Assembly: GCA_902622575.1 (NCBI GenBank)
Contig: CACNQJ010000001.1
Coordinates: 74,896-138,895, forward strand
Direction of reading: 5' to 3'
Source: an uncultured Bacteroidota bacterium
GTDB taxonomy: Bacteria; Bacteroidota; Bacteroidia; Flavobacteriales; Flavobacteriaceae
DNA length: 64,000 nucleotides
The position numbers and the translations under genes are program-made. Positions 9,442 through 18,039 of the stretch are shown here, piece by piece. A model generated the notes under the pieces. That model was not told the origin of the DNA and searched no databases. It saw only the letters and a program-made list of their open reading frames with translations. Numbering within the stretch: position 1 is the stretch's first letter; every line of letters begins with the position of its first letter.

Positions 9442-10266
9442 ATGAAATACCCCTTTTACTTATTTTTACTGGTTTCATGTTTCACTTTCTCCCAGCAATT
9501 TCAAGGAAAGGCATATTACATGTCAAAAATATCAGTTGATAAATCTTTTTTAGATAATCCAAGAGCTGCGCAATGGAAGGGATACATGGAAAAGATGCTT
9601 AAACAGAATACAGAAAAAAACTACATACTCGAGTTCAATTCAACTGAATCCATGTATAAAGAACAAGAAAAGCTTGAGATTGAAGAAGGAAGAGGTGGTT
9701 TCAATTGGATGGCTCAATATGTAGGCGATAATATAGGAAAGTTATACAAAAATGTTAGTGATAAAGTAACTGTAAATGAAACTGAGTTTATGGGTAGGTT
9801 TTTTTTACTAACCGATTCTATCTCTGATCAAAAATGGAAAATGACAGGTGAGTCAAAAAAAATTGGAAAATATACATGCTATAAAGCCACTTACGAAAAA
9901 GAAGTAAAAGAAAAGGTGTTTAGTTTCGGTTCTTGGAATAACGATAATAGTAACAGTACGCCTTCTGCTTCAAAAACAAGAAAGGTTGAGGTTACAGCTT
10001 GGTTTACGCCTGAAATACCTATTGCAACTGGTCCATCATGGTATGGGGGGTTACCTGGCTTAATTTTAGAAATTAGTGATGATAATACTACTGTTCTTTG
10101 TACCAAAATAGTGATGAATCCTACTGAAAAATCTAAGATTAAAAGACCCAAAAAAGGAAAAGTGATTGCTACTTCAGACTTTTTAGCCTTACAAGATCAG
10201 AAAAGAATTGAAGCACGAGAAATGTGGAACAAATCAAGGAGAGGATCTTCGTCAAGACTTAAATAG
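9442..10266 (+). CDS. GLPGLI family secreted protein
   Basis: 274 residues with an N-terminal signal peptide (MKYPFYLFLLVSCFTFSQQ). The name-giving motif appears at YGGLPGLILEI, preceded by the usual AWFTPEIPIATGPSW. The family is confined largely to Bacteroidota and has no established biochemical role; it is often encoded beside a TonB-receptor-like barrel, as here, where the next ORF begins one base after its stop. The upstream 120-base gap holds TAATTTTTG near 9400, one base longer than the -7 consensus. The tail is basic and Ser-rich. Confidence 0.9.
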   Translation: MKYPFYLFLLVSCFTFSQQFQGKAYYMSKISVDKSFLDNPRAAQWKGYMEKMLKQNTEKNYILEFNSTESMYKEQEKLEIEEGRGGFNWMAQYVGDNIGKLYKNVSDKVTVNETEFMGRFFLLTDSISDQKWKMTGESKKIGKYTCYKATYEKEVKEKVFSFGSWNNDNSNSTPSASKTRKVEVTAWFTPEIPIATGPSWYGGLPGLILEISDDNTTVLCTKIVMNPTEKSKIKRPKKGKVIATSDFLALQDQKRIEAREMWNKSRRGSSSRLK

Positions 10267-10267
10267 T

Positions 10268-13039
10268 ATGAAGAAAATTCTAACACTATTATTTTTCCCC
10301 CTTTATATTTTTTCTCAGTCTAGTCTAAGTGGTTCAATCAAAGATTCCTCTGGGTATCCAATCATGGGTGCCAATGTCATTGCTGTTAATAATGAAACAA
10401 ATATTCTTGATGGTTTTGGAATTTCTAATGAAAATGGATATTTCAGCATAAATTTAAAGAACGGTACTGAGTTCAATATCAAAATAACTTTCATTGGATT
10501 TCAACCAGTCGAGTTTAACACAACACTTAATTCAGATATTGTAAAAGACTTTGTTTTAGAAGAACAATCTGAGGCACTAGATGCAGTTGAAATTGTATAC
10601 GAAATGCCAGTTGAAATCCGAGGAGACACTATAGTTTACAGCGCAGACGCTTTTAATACCGGTACTGAAAAAAAATTAGCAGATGTTTTGAAAAACTTAC
10701 CTGGTGTCGAAGTTAACGAGGATGGTAGGATTGAGGTTGAAGGTCAAGAGGTTAGGAAAATTCAAATTGAAGGAAAAGATTTTTTCGATGGAGATACTAA
10801 GCTTGCTGCCCAAAATTTACCTGCCAAAGCCGTTGGAAAAATTGAGGTTTTAAGAAATTTTTCGGAAGTTGGGCAGTTAAGTGGGGTACAAAATAATGAA
10901 GATAATTTTGCTATTAATATTAGACTAAGAGAAGGAAAAGATAAATTTTGGTTTGGAGAAATCCTGGCAGGATCTGGCCCTGATGATATTCACCTTTTTG
11001 CGCCAAAAATATTTTATTATGCACCTAAATTTAATTTTAGTGTTTTAGCAAACTCCAATGATATTGGACAACCTCCCCTGTCCAGAAGAGATTTTTACAG
11101 ATTTTCTGGAGGATTTGGAAATCTAAACTCAAGAACAGGCACATCCATAAATATAGGCTCAGATTTAGCTGGCATAGGAAGTCTGAATAATAACAGGGCC
11201 AAATCAATTGACTCTAAACTTACTGCTACAAACTTTTCAGTTAATAACGACAAAGGATTCGAAATCTCAGGATTTACCGTGCACTCATCAACTATTAATG
11301 AGCTAGAGGAGCAAATTGATAGGACATATGTTGCAACTAACGCTGTTGAAAACACTAGTGAATTTTCACTCCAAGAAAATGATTTAGAGCTATATAAATT
11401 TAGTTTAGAATATGAGCCAAGTGAAATTTTACAATTAGAATACAATATACTTTTCAATAAATCTAACCAATACGAGAACAATGACTTAACTTCAATGTAC
11501 GGAAGAGTTGGTAATAGATTGGAAGAAACACTCGATATTACAAGGTCCCAAAAACCGCAATCATTGAATCAAGAATTTAAGCTTTATTTTACCCTTAATG
11601 AAGATCATATTTTTTCATTCGAGGCTCAGCATTTGGATCAAGATGAAAATCCATTTAATAGAGCAATTAGGGATAGAAACCCCTTTACTAGGTTAATTCC
11701 ATTCAGCTCTAGCCAAAACAAATATGATATTACTCAAGAAAGAATGGTCCATACTGACAAGCTCGAAGCAAAACTTGATTATTATTTTCTGTTAAATGAT
11801 GTGTCTAATATTAATCTAAGCTTAGGTGTAACTGACGTTAATCAAGATTTTAATTCTAGTTTTTATCAAATTCTTGATAATGGTCCATCACTGGACTTTA
11901 ATGATGCTATTTACAACAATGATGTGAAGTTTGATTTCAGCGATGCTTACGTTGCTTTGAATTATCGTTTAAGAACTGGAATATTCACTTTTGATCCAGG
12001 TTTTACACTTCATTTTTACAATACTAAAAACACTCAATTAGGTAGTTCATTTGAAAGAAGGATGAGTGATGTCAGACCTAATTTGAGAATAAATATGCAG
12101 TTCAAGAAAACTGAAAGTCTAAGATTTACATTTAGAAAAAACACTCAATTCACTGACGTAAATAATTTAGCTGAGGGATATGTTTTTAATAATTATAACA
12201 GTATATTCAAGGGAAACAGAGAGTTAGAGTCTTCTGTAGTAAATACTTACAACTTAAACTACAGAAGTATCAACCAGTTTACCTTTACTAACATCTTTGC
12301 TAATGCAAGTTATTCAAAACGAAGTAATTCTATTCAGTCCAGAGCTAACATTGCTGGAATTAATGCCATAAGAACATCAATTAATTCAGTTTTTCCCAGA
12401 GAAACATATTCTGTTAGTGGTAGAATTGATAAAAGATTCAAAAATTTTAAGTTGAATGCCGACACAAGGTTTAATTACAGTGATTTCACAAATGTTATTA
12501 ACGATGTTTCGGTAGGTTCAAACAGTTTAACGCAAAACTATTCAGCCAGCATCGAAACAAATTTTAGAGACAAACCAAATATCGAGTTGGGGTATAAATA
12601 TAATATTAACAGATATGACAATGGAACAAACGAAAATAAGTTTATTACCGAGTCTCCCTTTGCTCAGATCGATGCATATTTCGGTAAAGGATTTGTTTTC
12701 ACAGCTGAATACAGTTTTAATTCCTATAAAAATGAAACCCAAACACTGAACAAATTTAGATTCTTGGATGCAGATATTTCTTACAATAAAGAAGGTTCAA
12801 AATGGGAATTTGGTGTAGGTGTAACCAATTTGCTGAACGATCAATCTATAAACAGAGACTCATTCAACCAATTTTTTTCACAGACCAGGATGTATGTCAT
12901 TCAACCTAGGTATGTATTATTCAAGTTAAAGTATGATTTAACTCTATTTGGGGGTAAGGATAAGAATGATGAAAATTCTGGTAAAGCATCAACAAACCCT
13001 AGACCGAGAGGTAACAGAGGGGGTGGACGTTTGAGGTAA
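10268..13039 (+). CDS. TonB-dependent receptor-like outer membrane beta-barrel protein
   Basis: 923 residues from the ATG at 10268, chosen because it gives a clean signal peptide (MKKILTLLFFPLYIFSQ) right after the GLPGLI stop; an in-frame ATG at 10208 would overlap that gene by 59 bases. Residues 20-110 are a carboxypeptidase-regulatory-like domain (GSIKDSSGYPIMGANV, SNENGYFSI), 120-215 a plug-like region (KKLADVLKNLPGVEVNEDGRIEVEGQEV) and the rest alternating beta-strand sequence of an outer-membrane barrel. The tail is Gly/Arg-rich (RPRGNRGGGRLR). Substrate unknown. Probably acts with the GLPGLI protein. Confidence 0.88.
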   Translation: MKKILTLLFFPLYIFSQSSLSGSIKDSSGYPIMGANVIAVNNETNILDGFGISNENGYFSINLKNGTEFNIKITFIGFQPVEFNTTLNSDIVKDFVLEEQSEALDAVEIVYEMPVEIRGDTIVYSADAFNTGTEKKLADVLKNLPGVEVNEDGRIEVEGQEVRKIQIEGKDFFDGDTKLAAQNLPAKAVGKIEVLRNFSEVGQLSGVQNNEDNFAINIRLREGKDKFWFGEILAGSGPDDIHLFAPKIFYYAPKFNFSVLANSNDIGQPPLSRRDFYRFSGGFGNLNSRTGTSINIGSDLAGIGSLNNNRAKSIDSKLTATNFSVNNDKGFEISGFTVHSSTINELEEQIDRTYVATNAVENTSEFSLQENDLELYKFSLEYEPSEILQLEYNILFNKSNQYENNDLTSMYGRVGNRLEETLDITRSQKPQSLNQEFKLYFTLNEDHIFSFEAQHLDQDENPFNRAIRDRNPFTRLIPFSSSQNKYDITQERMVHTDKLEAKLDYYFLLNDVSNINLSLGVTDVNQDFNSSFYQILDNGPSLDFNDAIYNNDVKFDFSDAYVALNYRLRTGIFTFDPGFTLHFYNTKNTQLGSSFERRMSDVRPNLRINMQFKKTESLRFTFRKNTQFTDVNNLAEGYVFNNYNSIFKGNRELESSVVNTYNLNYRSINQFTFTNIFANASYSKRSNSIQSRANIAGINAIRTSINSVFPRETYSVSGRIDKRFKNFKLNADTRFNYSDFTNVINDVSVGSNSLTQNYSASIETNFRDKPNIELGYKYNINRYDNGTNENKFITESPFAQIDAYFGKGFVFTAEYSFNSYKNETQTLNKFRFLDADISYNKEGSKWEFGVGVTNLLNDQSINRDSFNQFFSQTRMYVIQPRYVLFKLKYDLTLFGGKDKNDENSGKASTNPRPRGNRGGGRLR

Positions 13040-13058
13040 GTTTTTTTTTTTTTTGAAA

Positions 13059-13066
13059 TAATTTTG
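13059..13066 (+). promoter_or_regulatory. Putative -7 box (TAATTTTG) for the aromatic operon leader
   Basis: TAATTTTG matches TAnnTTTG exactly and lies 32 bases upstream of the leader-peptide ATG. A TTTG at 13030-13033 is 25 bases upstream, slightly farther than the usual 17-23. Predicted transcription start near 13073 would give a leader RNA of about 150 bases containing the whole attenuator. Confidence 0.5.
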
Positions 13067-13098
13067 CAGAAATAAAATACTATACTATTTTTAATCCA

Positions 13099-13173
13099 AT
13101 GTTAAACAAAAGTTATTACAACGAGTTCTATTTTTTCTTTTACTTTTCTAGTAAAAGCAGGATTTTTTGTTAA
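13099..13173 (+). CDS. Phe/Tyr-rich attenuator leader peptide
   Basis: A 24-codon ORF with ATG at 13099 and TAA at 13171-13173. Residues 6-16 read YYNEFYFFFYF, so nine of eleven consecutive codons specify Phe or Tyr, and Phe23 follows. It lies between a -7 box and a perfect terminator hairpin that abuts pheA. Amino-acid-rich leader ORFs of this type act as sensors: ribosomes stall at the codons when the charged tRNA is scarce. Here both Phe and Tyr are represented, matching the products of the downstream genes. No Shine-Dalgarno is present, as is normal in this phylum. Composition, position and paired RNA arms together make chance unlikely; translation itself is inferred. Confidence 0.85.
   Translation: MLNKSYYNEFYFFFYFSSKSRIFC
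13137..13157 (+). promoter_or_regulatory. Protector hairpin within the leader ORF
   Basis: CTTTTAC (13137-13143) and GTAAAAG (13151-13157) form a perfect 7-bp stem with a 7-base loop. The 5' arm lies in the Phe/Tyr codons, so a stalled ribosome would disrupt it; the 3' arm directly precedes the antiterminator arm. It corresponds to the 1:2 hairpin of classical attenuators. Confidence 0.65.
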
Positions 13174-13204
13174 TAATAAGAAAAGAATTAATATAAAAGT
13201 CCTG
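13158..13204 (+). promoter_or_regulatory. Antiterminator pairing
   Basis: CAGGATTTTT (13158-13167) can pair over ten positions with AAAAGTCCTG (13195-13204), with one U-G wobble. The second arm is the 5' half of the terminator stem, so antiterminator and terminator are mutually exclusive. A ribosome finishing at the stop codon (13171-13173) would cover the first arm and let the terminator form. Confidence 0.75.
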
Positions 13205-13224
13205 ATTTTCAGGACTTTTTTTTT
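13195..13224 (+). terminator. Intrinsic terminator (attenuator) before pheA
   Basis: AAAAGTCCTGA (13195-13205) and TCAGGACTTTT (13209-13219) form an 11-bp perfect stem with a TTT loop, and the T-run continues to 13224. It ends four bases before the pheA ATG at 13228, so it can only regulate entry into the operon rather than end an upstream gene's message alone. Confidence 0.92.
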
Positions 13225-13227
13225 GTT

Positions 13228-14049
13228 ATGAAAGTTGCTATTCAGGGAATTAAAGGCTCATATCATCACAGAGTCGCTTTGGATTTTTTTGGTAAAGAAA
13301 TAGATATTCTTGAGTGTTTGTCATTCGATGATTTAGCTGATCTTACTCATGAAGGTAAATGTGACTACGCTATTATGGCAATTGAAAATTCTATTGCAGG
13401 CTCTATTATTCCAAATTATTCATTGATTGATGATAATGATCTACACATAATTGGTGAATATTTCATCAACATAAACCATAATTTAATGGTTTACCCTGGT
13501 GTTGATTTTAACAAAATAATAAATATCTCGTCTCATCCTATGGCCCTGCTACAATGTAAAGATTTTCTAAAAAAAACAGACAAAATAATTGTTGAGGACA
13601 GAGACACTGCCCAAGTAGCTAAAAGAATTCGTGACAAAAATATTAAAGATACAGCTGCTATAGCAGGTTTAGAAGCTGCTGAAATGTATGGTCTGGAAGT
13701 AATCAAGACCAATATTCAAACAATAAAAGATAACGAGACCAGATTTGTAGTGATATCAAAATCAAAATCAAAATCAATTTCGAATAATCCAGATAAAGCT
13801 TCATTAAAATTTATATTAAGCCATAGAAATGGTAGCCTAGCTAATATTCTTAATATTTTAGCCTCATATGATTTAAATCTTACAAAGATTCAATCCATTC
13901 CAATTATAGAAACACCTTGGAAGTATTCATTCTTTATTGATACAACATTTTCAAATTATAAAAAATATAAAGAGGCTATCAAAAAGGTATCATCCCAGTC
14001 TGAGATGGTAAAGGAATTTGGTGTTTACAATAATTTTAAATCCCAATGA
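13228..14049 (+). CDS. pheA: Prephenate dehydratase
   Basis: 273 residues. Converts prephenate to phenylpyruvate in phenylalanine synthesis. Residues 1-180 are the dehydratase domain: GSYHH near the start, ENSIAGSI, and DNETRFVVI, the catalytic TRF motif, around residues 170-178. Residues 190-270 are an ACT regulatory domain (SLANILNILASYDLNLTKIQSIPI), suggesting feedback control by Phe. It is monofunctional: chorismate mutase is fused to the DAHP synthase three genes downstream. First gene after the attenuator, and its stop overlaps the next start (ATGA). Confidence 0.96.
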   Translation: MKVAIQGIKGSYHHRVALDFFGKEIDILECLSFDDLADLTHEGKCDYAIMAIENSIAGSIIPNYSLIDDNDLHIIGEYFININHNLMVYPGVDFNKIINISSHPMALLQCKDFLKKTDKIIVEDRDTAQVAKRIRDKNIKDTAAIAGLEAAEMYGLEVIKTNIQTIKDNETRFVVISKSKSKSISNNPDKASLKFILSHRNGSLANILNILASYDLNLTKIQSIPIIETPWKYSFFIDTTFSNYKKYKEAIKKVSSQSEMVKEFGVYNNFKSQ

Positions 14050-15185
14050 AAACAGCAAAAAGACTTAAACATATCGACGAGTACTACTTTTCCAGAAAGT
14101 TAAAAGAAGTCGGTGAGCTGATTTCCAAGGGAAAACCAATTATTAATTTAGGTATTGGAAGCCCTGATTTGATGCCACCAAAATCATCAATAGACAACTT
14201 GATAAAAGCATTGCAATCACCAATAGCAAATAAATATCAAGGTTACAAGGGTATTGAACCTTTTAGAAAAGCAATAAAGGATTTTTACTTAAAAAACTAC
14301 AATGTTAACCTTAACCATGATGAAGAAATATTACCGCTAATTGGTTCAAAAGAGGGTATCATGCATATTTCATTAGCTTTTTTGGATGAGGGTGATAAAG
14401 TTCTAATTCCTAACCCAGGATATCCAACTTATTTGTCGATTTGTAAAATAGTTGGAGCAGAACCCATTTTTTATGATTTGGCAGAATCAAATTCATGGCT
14501 TCCAGATATTAAAAAAATAAAAAAAATCAACTTATCTAAAGTTAAAATTATGTGGATTAATTATCCTAATATGCCAACTGGTGCTAATTGCTCTATTGAT
14601 GACTTCAAAGATTTAATTGCCTTTTGTAAGAGTAAAAATATATTATTAGTTAATGATAATCCATACAGTTTTGTTTTAAATGAGAATCCAGTCAGTTTGT
14701 TAATGGCCGAAAAGAGCGATAATTGTATCGAATTAAATTCTTTAAGTAAATCACATAATATGGCAGGTTGGAGGCTAGGAATGGTAGTTGGTAGCAAAAA
14801 AAATATTGATAATATTTTAAAAATAAAATCAAATATGGATTCAGGTATGTTTTATCCACTTCAGATAGGCGCAATTGATGCATTGAATCAAAATCAAGCT
14901 TGGTATAAAAACTTAAATCAAACATATTTAAAGAGAAAAAAAATAGTTATTGAAATTGCTAGCAAGTTGAGACTTACTTTTAACAGTGATGGAACTGGTT
15001 TGTTTTTGTGGTGTAAAATACCGGATAAGTTTAAATCCTCGGAAGAATTTATAGATAAATTGCTGTATGACAAAAATATTTTTATAACACCTGGTTCAAT
15101 TTTTGGATCAAACGGAGAGGGTTATGTAAGAATTTCACTGTGCTGTGATGAAAAAAAACTTTTAGAAGCTTTAAAAAGATTATAG
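14046..15185 (+). CDS. Class I/II pyridoxal-phosphate aminotransferase (aromatic operon)
   Basis: 379 residues. Fold-type I aminotransferase with the PLP-binding Lys235 in NSLSKSHNMAGWRLGM, NPGYPTYL near residue 123, NYPNMPTGA at 172-180, DNPYSF at 204-209 and the C-terminal carboxylate-binding Arg in GYVRISLC. Overlaps pheA by four bases and abuts tyrA, so it very likely transaminates phenylpyruvate and 4-hydroxyphenylpyruvate, or prephenate. Similar genes are often annotated as aspartate or LL-diaminopimelate aminotransferase, so substrate is inferred from context. Confidence 0.9.
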   Translation: MKTAKRLKHIDEYYFSRKLKEVGELISKGKPIINLGIGSPDLMPPKSSIDNLIKALQSPIANKYQGYKGIEPFRKAIKDFYLKNYNVNLNHDEEILPLIGSKEGIMHISLAFLDEGDKVLIPNPGYPTYLSICKIVGAEPIFYDLAESNSWLPDIKKIKKINLSKVKIMWINYPNMPTGANCSIDDFKDLIAFCKSKNILLVNDNPYSFVLNENPVSLLMAEKSDNCIELNSLSKSHNMAGWRLGMVVGSKKNIDNILKIKSNMDSGMFYPLQIGAIDALNQNQAWYKNLNQTYLKRKKIVIEIASKLRLTFNSDGTGLFLWCKIPDKFKSSEEFIDKLLYDKNIFITPGSIFGSNGEGYVRISLCCDEKKLLEALKRL

Positions 15186-16049
15186 ATGAATATTGGTATT
15201 GTAGGTTTAGGTTTAATGGGGGGCTCTTTCTCAAAAGATATGAAAGACTTAGATAAAAAATCTGTTATTTATGGTCAGGATAAATCTAGTCAACATTTGA
15301 AATCTTCATTTGATCTAAATCTTATTGATTTTAAACTTGATGATAATAATATTTCTGAATTAGATTTAATATTGATCTCAGTTCCTGTGGATGAAACTAT
15401 TAAGATTCTTCCTAAAATTTTAGATAAAGTAGGTAATAATACAATAGTTGTTGATGTTGGATCTACTAAATCAAAAATTTGTAAATCAATTGCTAATCAT
15501 AAAAATAGAAGACAGTTTTTAGCAATGCATCCCATTTCTGGAACAGAGAATAGTGGTCCTAGCTCTGCAGTCGCTGGTTTATATCGAGGAATTACAAATA
15601 TTTTGTGCGAAGTAGATAAAACAGATCCTATATTACTTAACAAAGTTTTGACTATACTAAATAATTTAAACATGAAGATTATTTACATGGATCCAGACTC
15701 ACACGATGAGCATATTTCATATGTTTCCCATCTTTCTCACGTCACCTCTTTTATTTTAGCTAAAACAGTAATAGAAAAGGAAAGAAACGAAAAAAATATA
15801 TTTGATTTGGCAGGCAGTGGATTTGAATCAACTGTTAGATTGGCTAAAAGTTCACCATTTATGTGGACGCCTATATTTTTACAAAATAAATATAACTTAG
15901 TTGAGGCTTTAGACAAATACGTTAAAAATTTAAATGATCTAAAAACAAAAATTATCAATGATGATCAAGAATCAATAATAAGTGATTTGAACAACATAAA
16001 CAGAGTAAAGAAAATTTTAGGAGGTATTAATAATAAAAATGAAAAATAA
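15186..16049 (+). CDS. tyrA: Prephenate dehydrogenase
   Basis: 287 residues. Oxidatively decarboxylates prephenate to 4-hydroxyphenylpyruvate for tyrosine. N-terminal Rossmann motif GLGLMGGS (residues 7-14), the conserved VDVGSTKSKI, AMHPISGTENSGPSSA with the catalytic His, and the helical C-terminal domain with SHLSHVTSF and AGSGFESTVRLA. No ACT domain follows, unlike many Gram-positive versions. Starts directly after the aminotransferase stop and overlaps the DAHP synthase gene by 11 bases, indicating translational coupling. Confidence 0.95.
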   Translation: MNIGIVGLGLMGGSFSKDMKDLDKKSVIYGQDKSSQHLKSSFDLNLIDFKLDDNNISELDLILISVPVDETIKILPKILDKVGNNTIVVDVGSTKSKICKSIANHKNRRQFLAMHPISGTENSGPSSAVAGLYRGITNILCEVDKTDPILLNKVLTILNNLNMKIIYMDPDSHDEHISYVSHLSHVTSFILAKTVIEKERNEKNIFDLAGSGFESTVRLAKSSPFMWTPIFLQNKYNLVEALDKYVKNLNDLKTKIINDDQESIISDLNNINRVKKILGGINNKNEK

Positions 16050-17121
16050 TAAAAAACTTAGAACATGGCTGGATGATTTTAACCTAAAACATCCATTGGT
16101 TATAGCTGGTCCTTGTAGTGCTGAAACTGAGAAACAAGTATTGTCAATTGCCCATGAACTCAAGAATAGTGATGTATCGATTTTCAGAGCCGGCATATGG
16201 AAGCCAAGAACTAGACCAGGGATGTTTGAAGGTGTTGGAGCTATTGGTTTAAAATGGCTTAAAAAAGTAAAAGAAGAAACTGGATTACTTACCACAACTG
16301 AGGTCGCTAATGCAAATCACGTGAAACTTGCCATTGAAAATGATGTAGATGTTTTGTGGATAGGAGCTAGGTCTACAGTAAGCCCCTTTATTGTGCAAGA
16401 AATTGCTGATGCCCTTGAGAGAACAGATAAAATAGTCTTATTAAAAAATCCAGTAAATCCAGATTTATCACTTTGGTATGGTGGAATTGAGAGGTTATTC
16501 TCTTCAAATATTAAGAAAATTGGAGTTATTCATCGGGGTTTTTCCTCCTATGGAAAATCTAAATATAGAAATCATCCTGAATGGCAAATACCTATTGAAT
16601 TACAAAACAGATTCCCAGATTTACCATTGATTTGTGATCCATCGCATATTTGTGGAAGAAGAGATCTGATTCATGATGTATCACAAAAAGCTTTAGATCT
16701 AAATTTTGATGGTCTTATGATCGAGTCACATATTGATCCTGATAACGCATGGAGTGATGCTGCACAGCAAATTACACCCAACGAATTAATCAGATTAATG
16801 AAGGAATTAAAAATGAGAAAGCTTAGTGTAAACCAAGAGGATTATTTAAAAGAGTTAGAGAGACTCAGAACAAAAATCGACTCTGCCGATAATGGCATAT
16901 TGGATATATTAGGAAAAAGAATGAAAATTTCTGATGATATTGGAAGATTAAAAAAGAAAGAAAATGTTGCTATACTGCAATCTAAAAGATGGAATGAAAT
17001 TCTTGGAAAAATGATTTTGGAGGGAAAAGATAGGGGACTTAGTGAAGAGTTTGTTTTAAAAATTTTTAAAGCAATTCATCAAGAGTCAATTAATCATCAG
17101 GAAAAAATTATTAAAAACTGA
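16039..17121 (+). CDS. Bifunctional DAHP synthase / chorismate mutase
   Basis: 360 residues. Residues 1-255 are a type I-beta DAHP synthase, the first step of the shikimate pathway: AGPCSAE at 23-29, GIWKPRTRPGMFEG, WIGARSTVSPF and CDPSHICGRRD, which supply metal and substrate ligands. Residues 268-350 are an AroQ-type chorismate mutase (ERLRTKIDSADNGILDILGKRM, then KRWNEI). The fusion order, DAHP synthase first, matches the C-terminal mutase enzymes of Bacteroidota such as Prevotella, in which the mutase domain also conveys prephenate inhibition. Its stop shares bases with the rsgA start (TGATG). Confidence 0.95.
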   Translation: MKNNKKLRTWLDDFNLKHPLVIAGPCSAETEKQVLSIAHELKNSDVSIFRAGIWKPRTRPGMFEGVGAIGLKWLKKVKEETGLLTTTEVANANHVKLAIENDVDVLWIGARSTVSPFIVQEIADALERTDKIVLLKNPVNPDLSLWYGGIERLFSSNIKKIGVIHRGFSSYGKSKYRNHPEWQIPIELQNRFPDLPLICDPSHICGRRDLIHDVSQKALDLNFDGLMIESHIDPDNAWSDAAQQITPNELIRLMKELKMRKLSVNQEDYLKELERLRTKIDSADNGILDILGKRMKISDDIGRLKKKENVAILQSKRWNEILGKMILEGKDRGLSEEFVLKIFKAIHQESINHQEKIIKN

Positions 17122-18038
17122 TGCGAGGGACTGTGTATAAATCTACCGGCAGCTGGTATAAAGTTAAGTTAGAAAATGGTGAATTTATAGATTGTAAATT
17201 ATTTGGAAGATTTAGAACAGAGAACTTAAAATCGACAAACCCAGTTTGTGTTGGTGATAATGTCAGAGTTAATATAACTAAAAACCAGGTCCATCAGATT
17301 GAAGAAATTTTTGATAGAAATAATTATTTAATAAGAAAGTCTGTTAAACTTTCTAAGCAATATCACTTAATTGCCTCAAACATAGATGTATGTTTTTTAA
17401 TTGTAACTGTTAAAAACCCAGAGACATCCACCATGTTTATTGATCGTTTTTTAGCTTCCACATTTTCTTATAATATAGAAACTGTTTTATTGTTTAATAA
17501 AATTGATGAGATTGATTATAATGATGAGAAACTAATACGATTGATGAATATTTACAAAAATGCAGGATATAAATGTTTAAGTATTTCTGGAAAAAAAAGT
17601 ATAAATATTGATCATTTAAAAAAAGTTATGATTAATAAATCTTGTGTGTTTTCAGGACACAGTGGCGTTGGTAAATCAACATTAATTAATAAACTAGATT
17701 CAGAAATAAATATTAAAACCTCACCGATCTCAGAATCTAATCTATCAGGTCAACATACAACTACTTTTTCCGAAATGTATGACCTTAATTTCAATGCAAG
17801 AATAATTGATACGCCTGGAATCAAAGGTTTTGGCCTCTATGATGTTAAACAGAATGAACTTAGAGATTTTTTTAAGGAGTTTACTAAAGTCCAAGATTGC
17901 AAGTTCAATAATTGTTTGCATTTTGAAGAACCAGGTTGTCAAGTAAAAATAAAAGTTGATAACGGCACTATATCAAAATCCAGATATCAGAATTATATAA
18001 CATTATTAAATGAAATAAATAATAACTACAGGATATAA
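17121..18038 (+). CDS. rsgA: Ribosome small subunit-dependent GTPase A
   Basis: 305 residues. Circularly permuted GTPase that checks maturation of the 30S subunit and helps release RbfA. An N-terminal OB-fold (residues 1-75) precedes the permuted G motifs: NKID (G4) near residue 125, GHSGVGKST (G1) near 180, and DTPG (G3) near 227. A zinc site follows in CKFNNCLHFEEPGC. The start overlaps the DAHP synthase-mutase stop, and dtd begins one base after its end, so it is embedded in the aromatic operon and presumably under the same attenuator. Confidence 0.95.
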   Translation: MRGTVYKSTGSWYKVKLENGEFIDCKLFGRFRTENLKSTNPVCVGDNVRVNITKNQVHQIEEIFDRNNYLIRKSVKLSKQYHLIASNIDVCFLIVTVKNPETSTMFIDRFLASTFSYNIETVLLFNKIDEIDYNDEKLIRLMNIYKNAGYKCLSISGKKSINIDHLKKVMINKSCVFSGHSGVGKSTLINKLDSEINIKTSPISESNLSGQHTTTFSEMYDLNFNARIIDTPGIKGFGLYDVKQNELRDFFKEFTKVQDCKFNNCLHFEEPGCQVKIKVDNGTISKSRYQNYITLLNEINNNYRI

Positions 18039-18039
18039 A

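Noticed and set aside
10208..10267. Longer start for the TonB-receptor-like gene
   Set aside because: It would overlap the GLPGLI gene by 59 bases and place 20 polar residues before a clean signal peptide; the ATG at 10268 is better.
13041..13054. T14 tract after the receptor gene as its terminator
   Set aside because: No GC-rich hairpin precedes it; homopolymer tracts are frequent in this genome.
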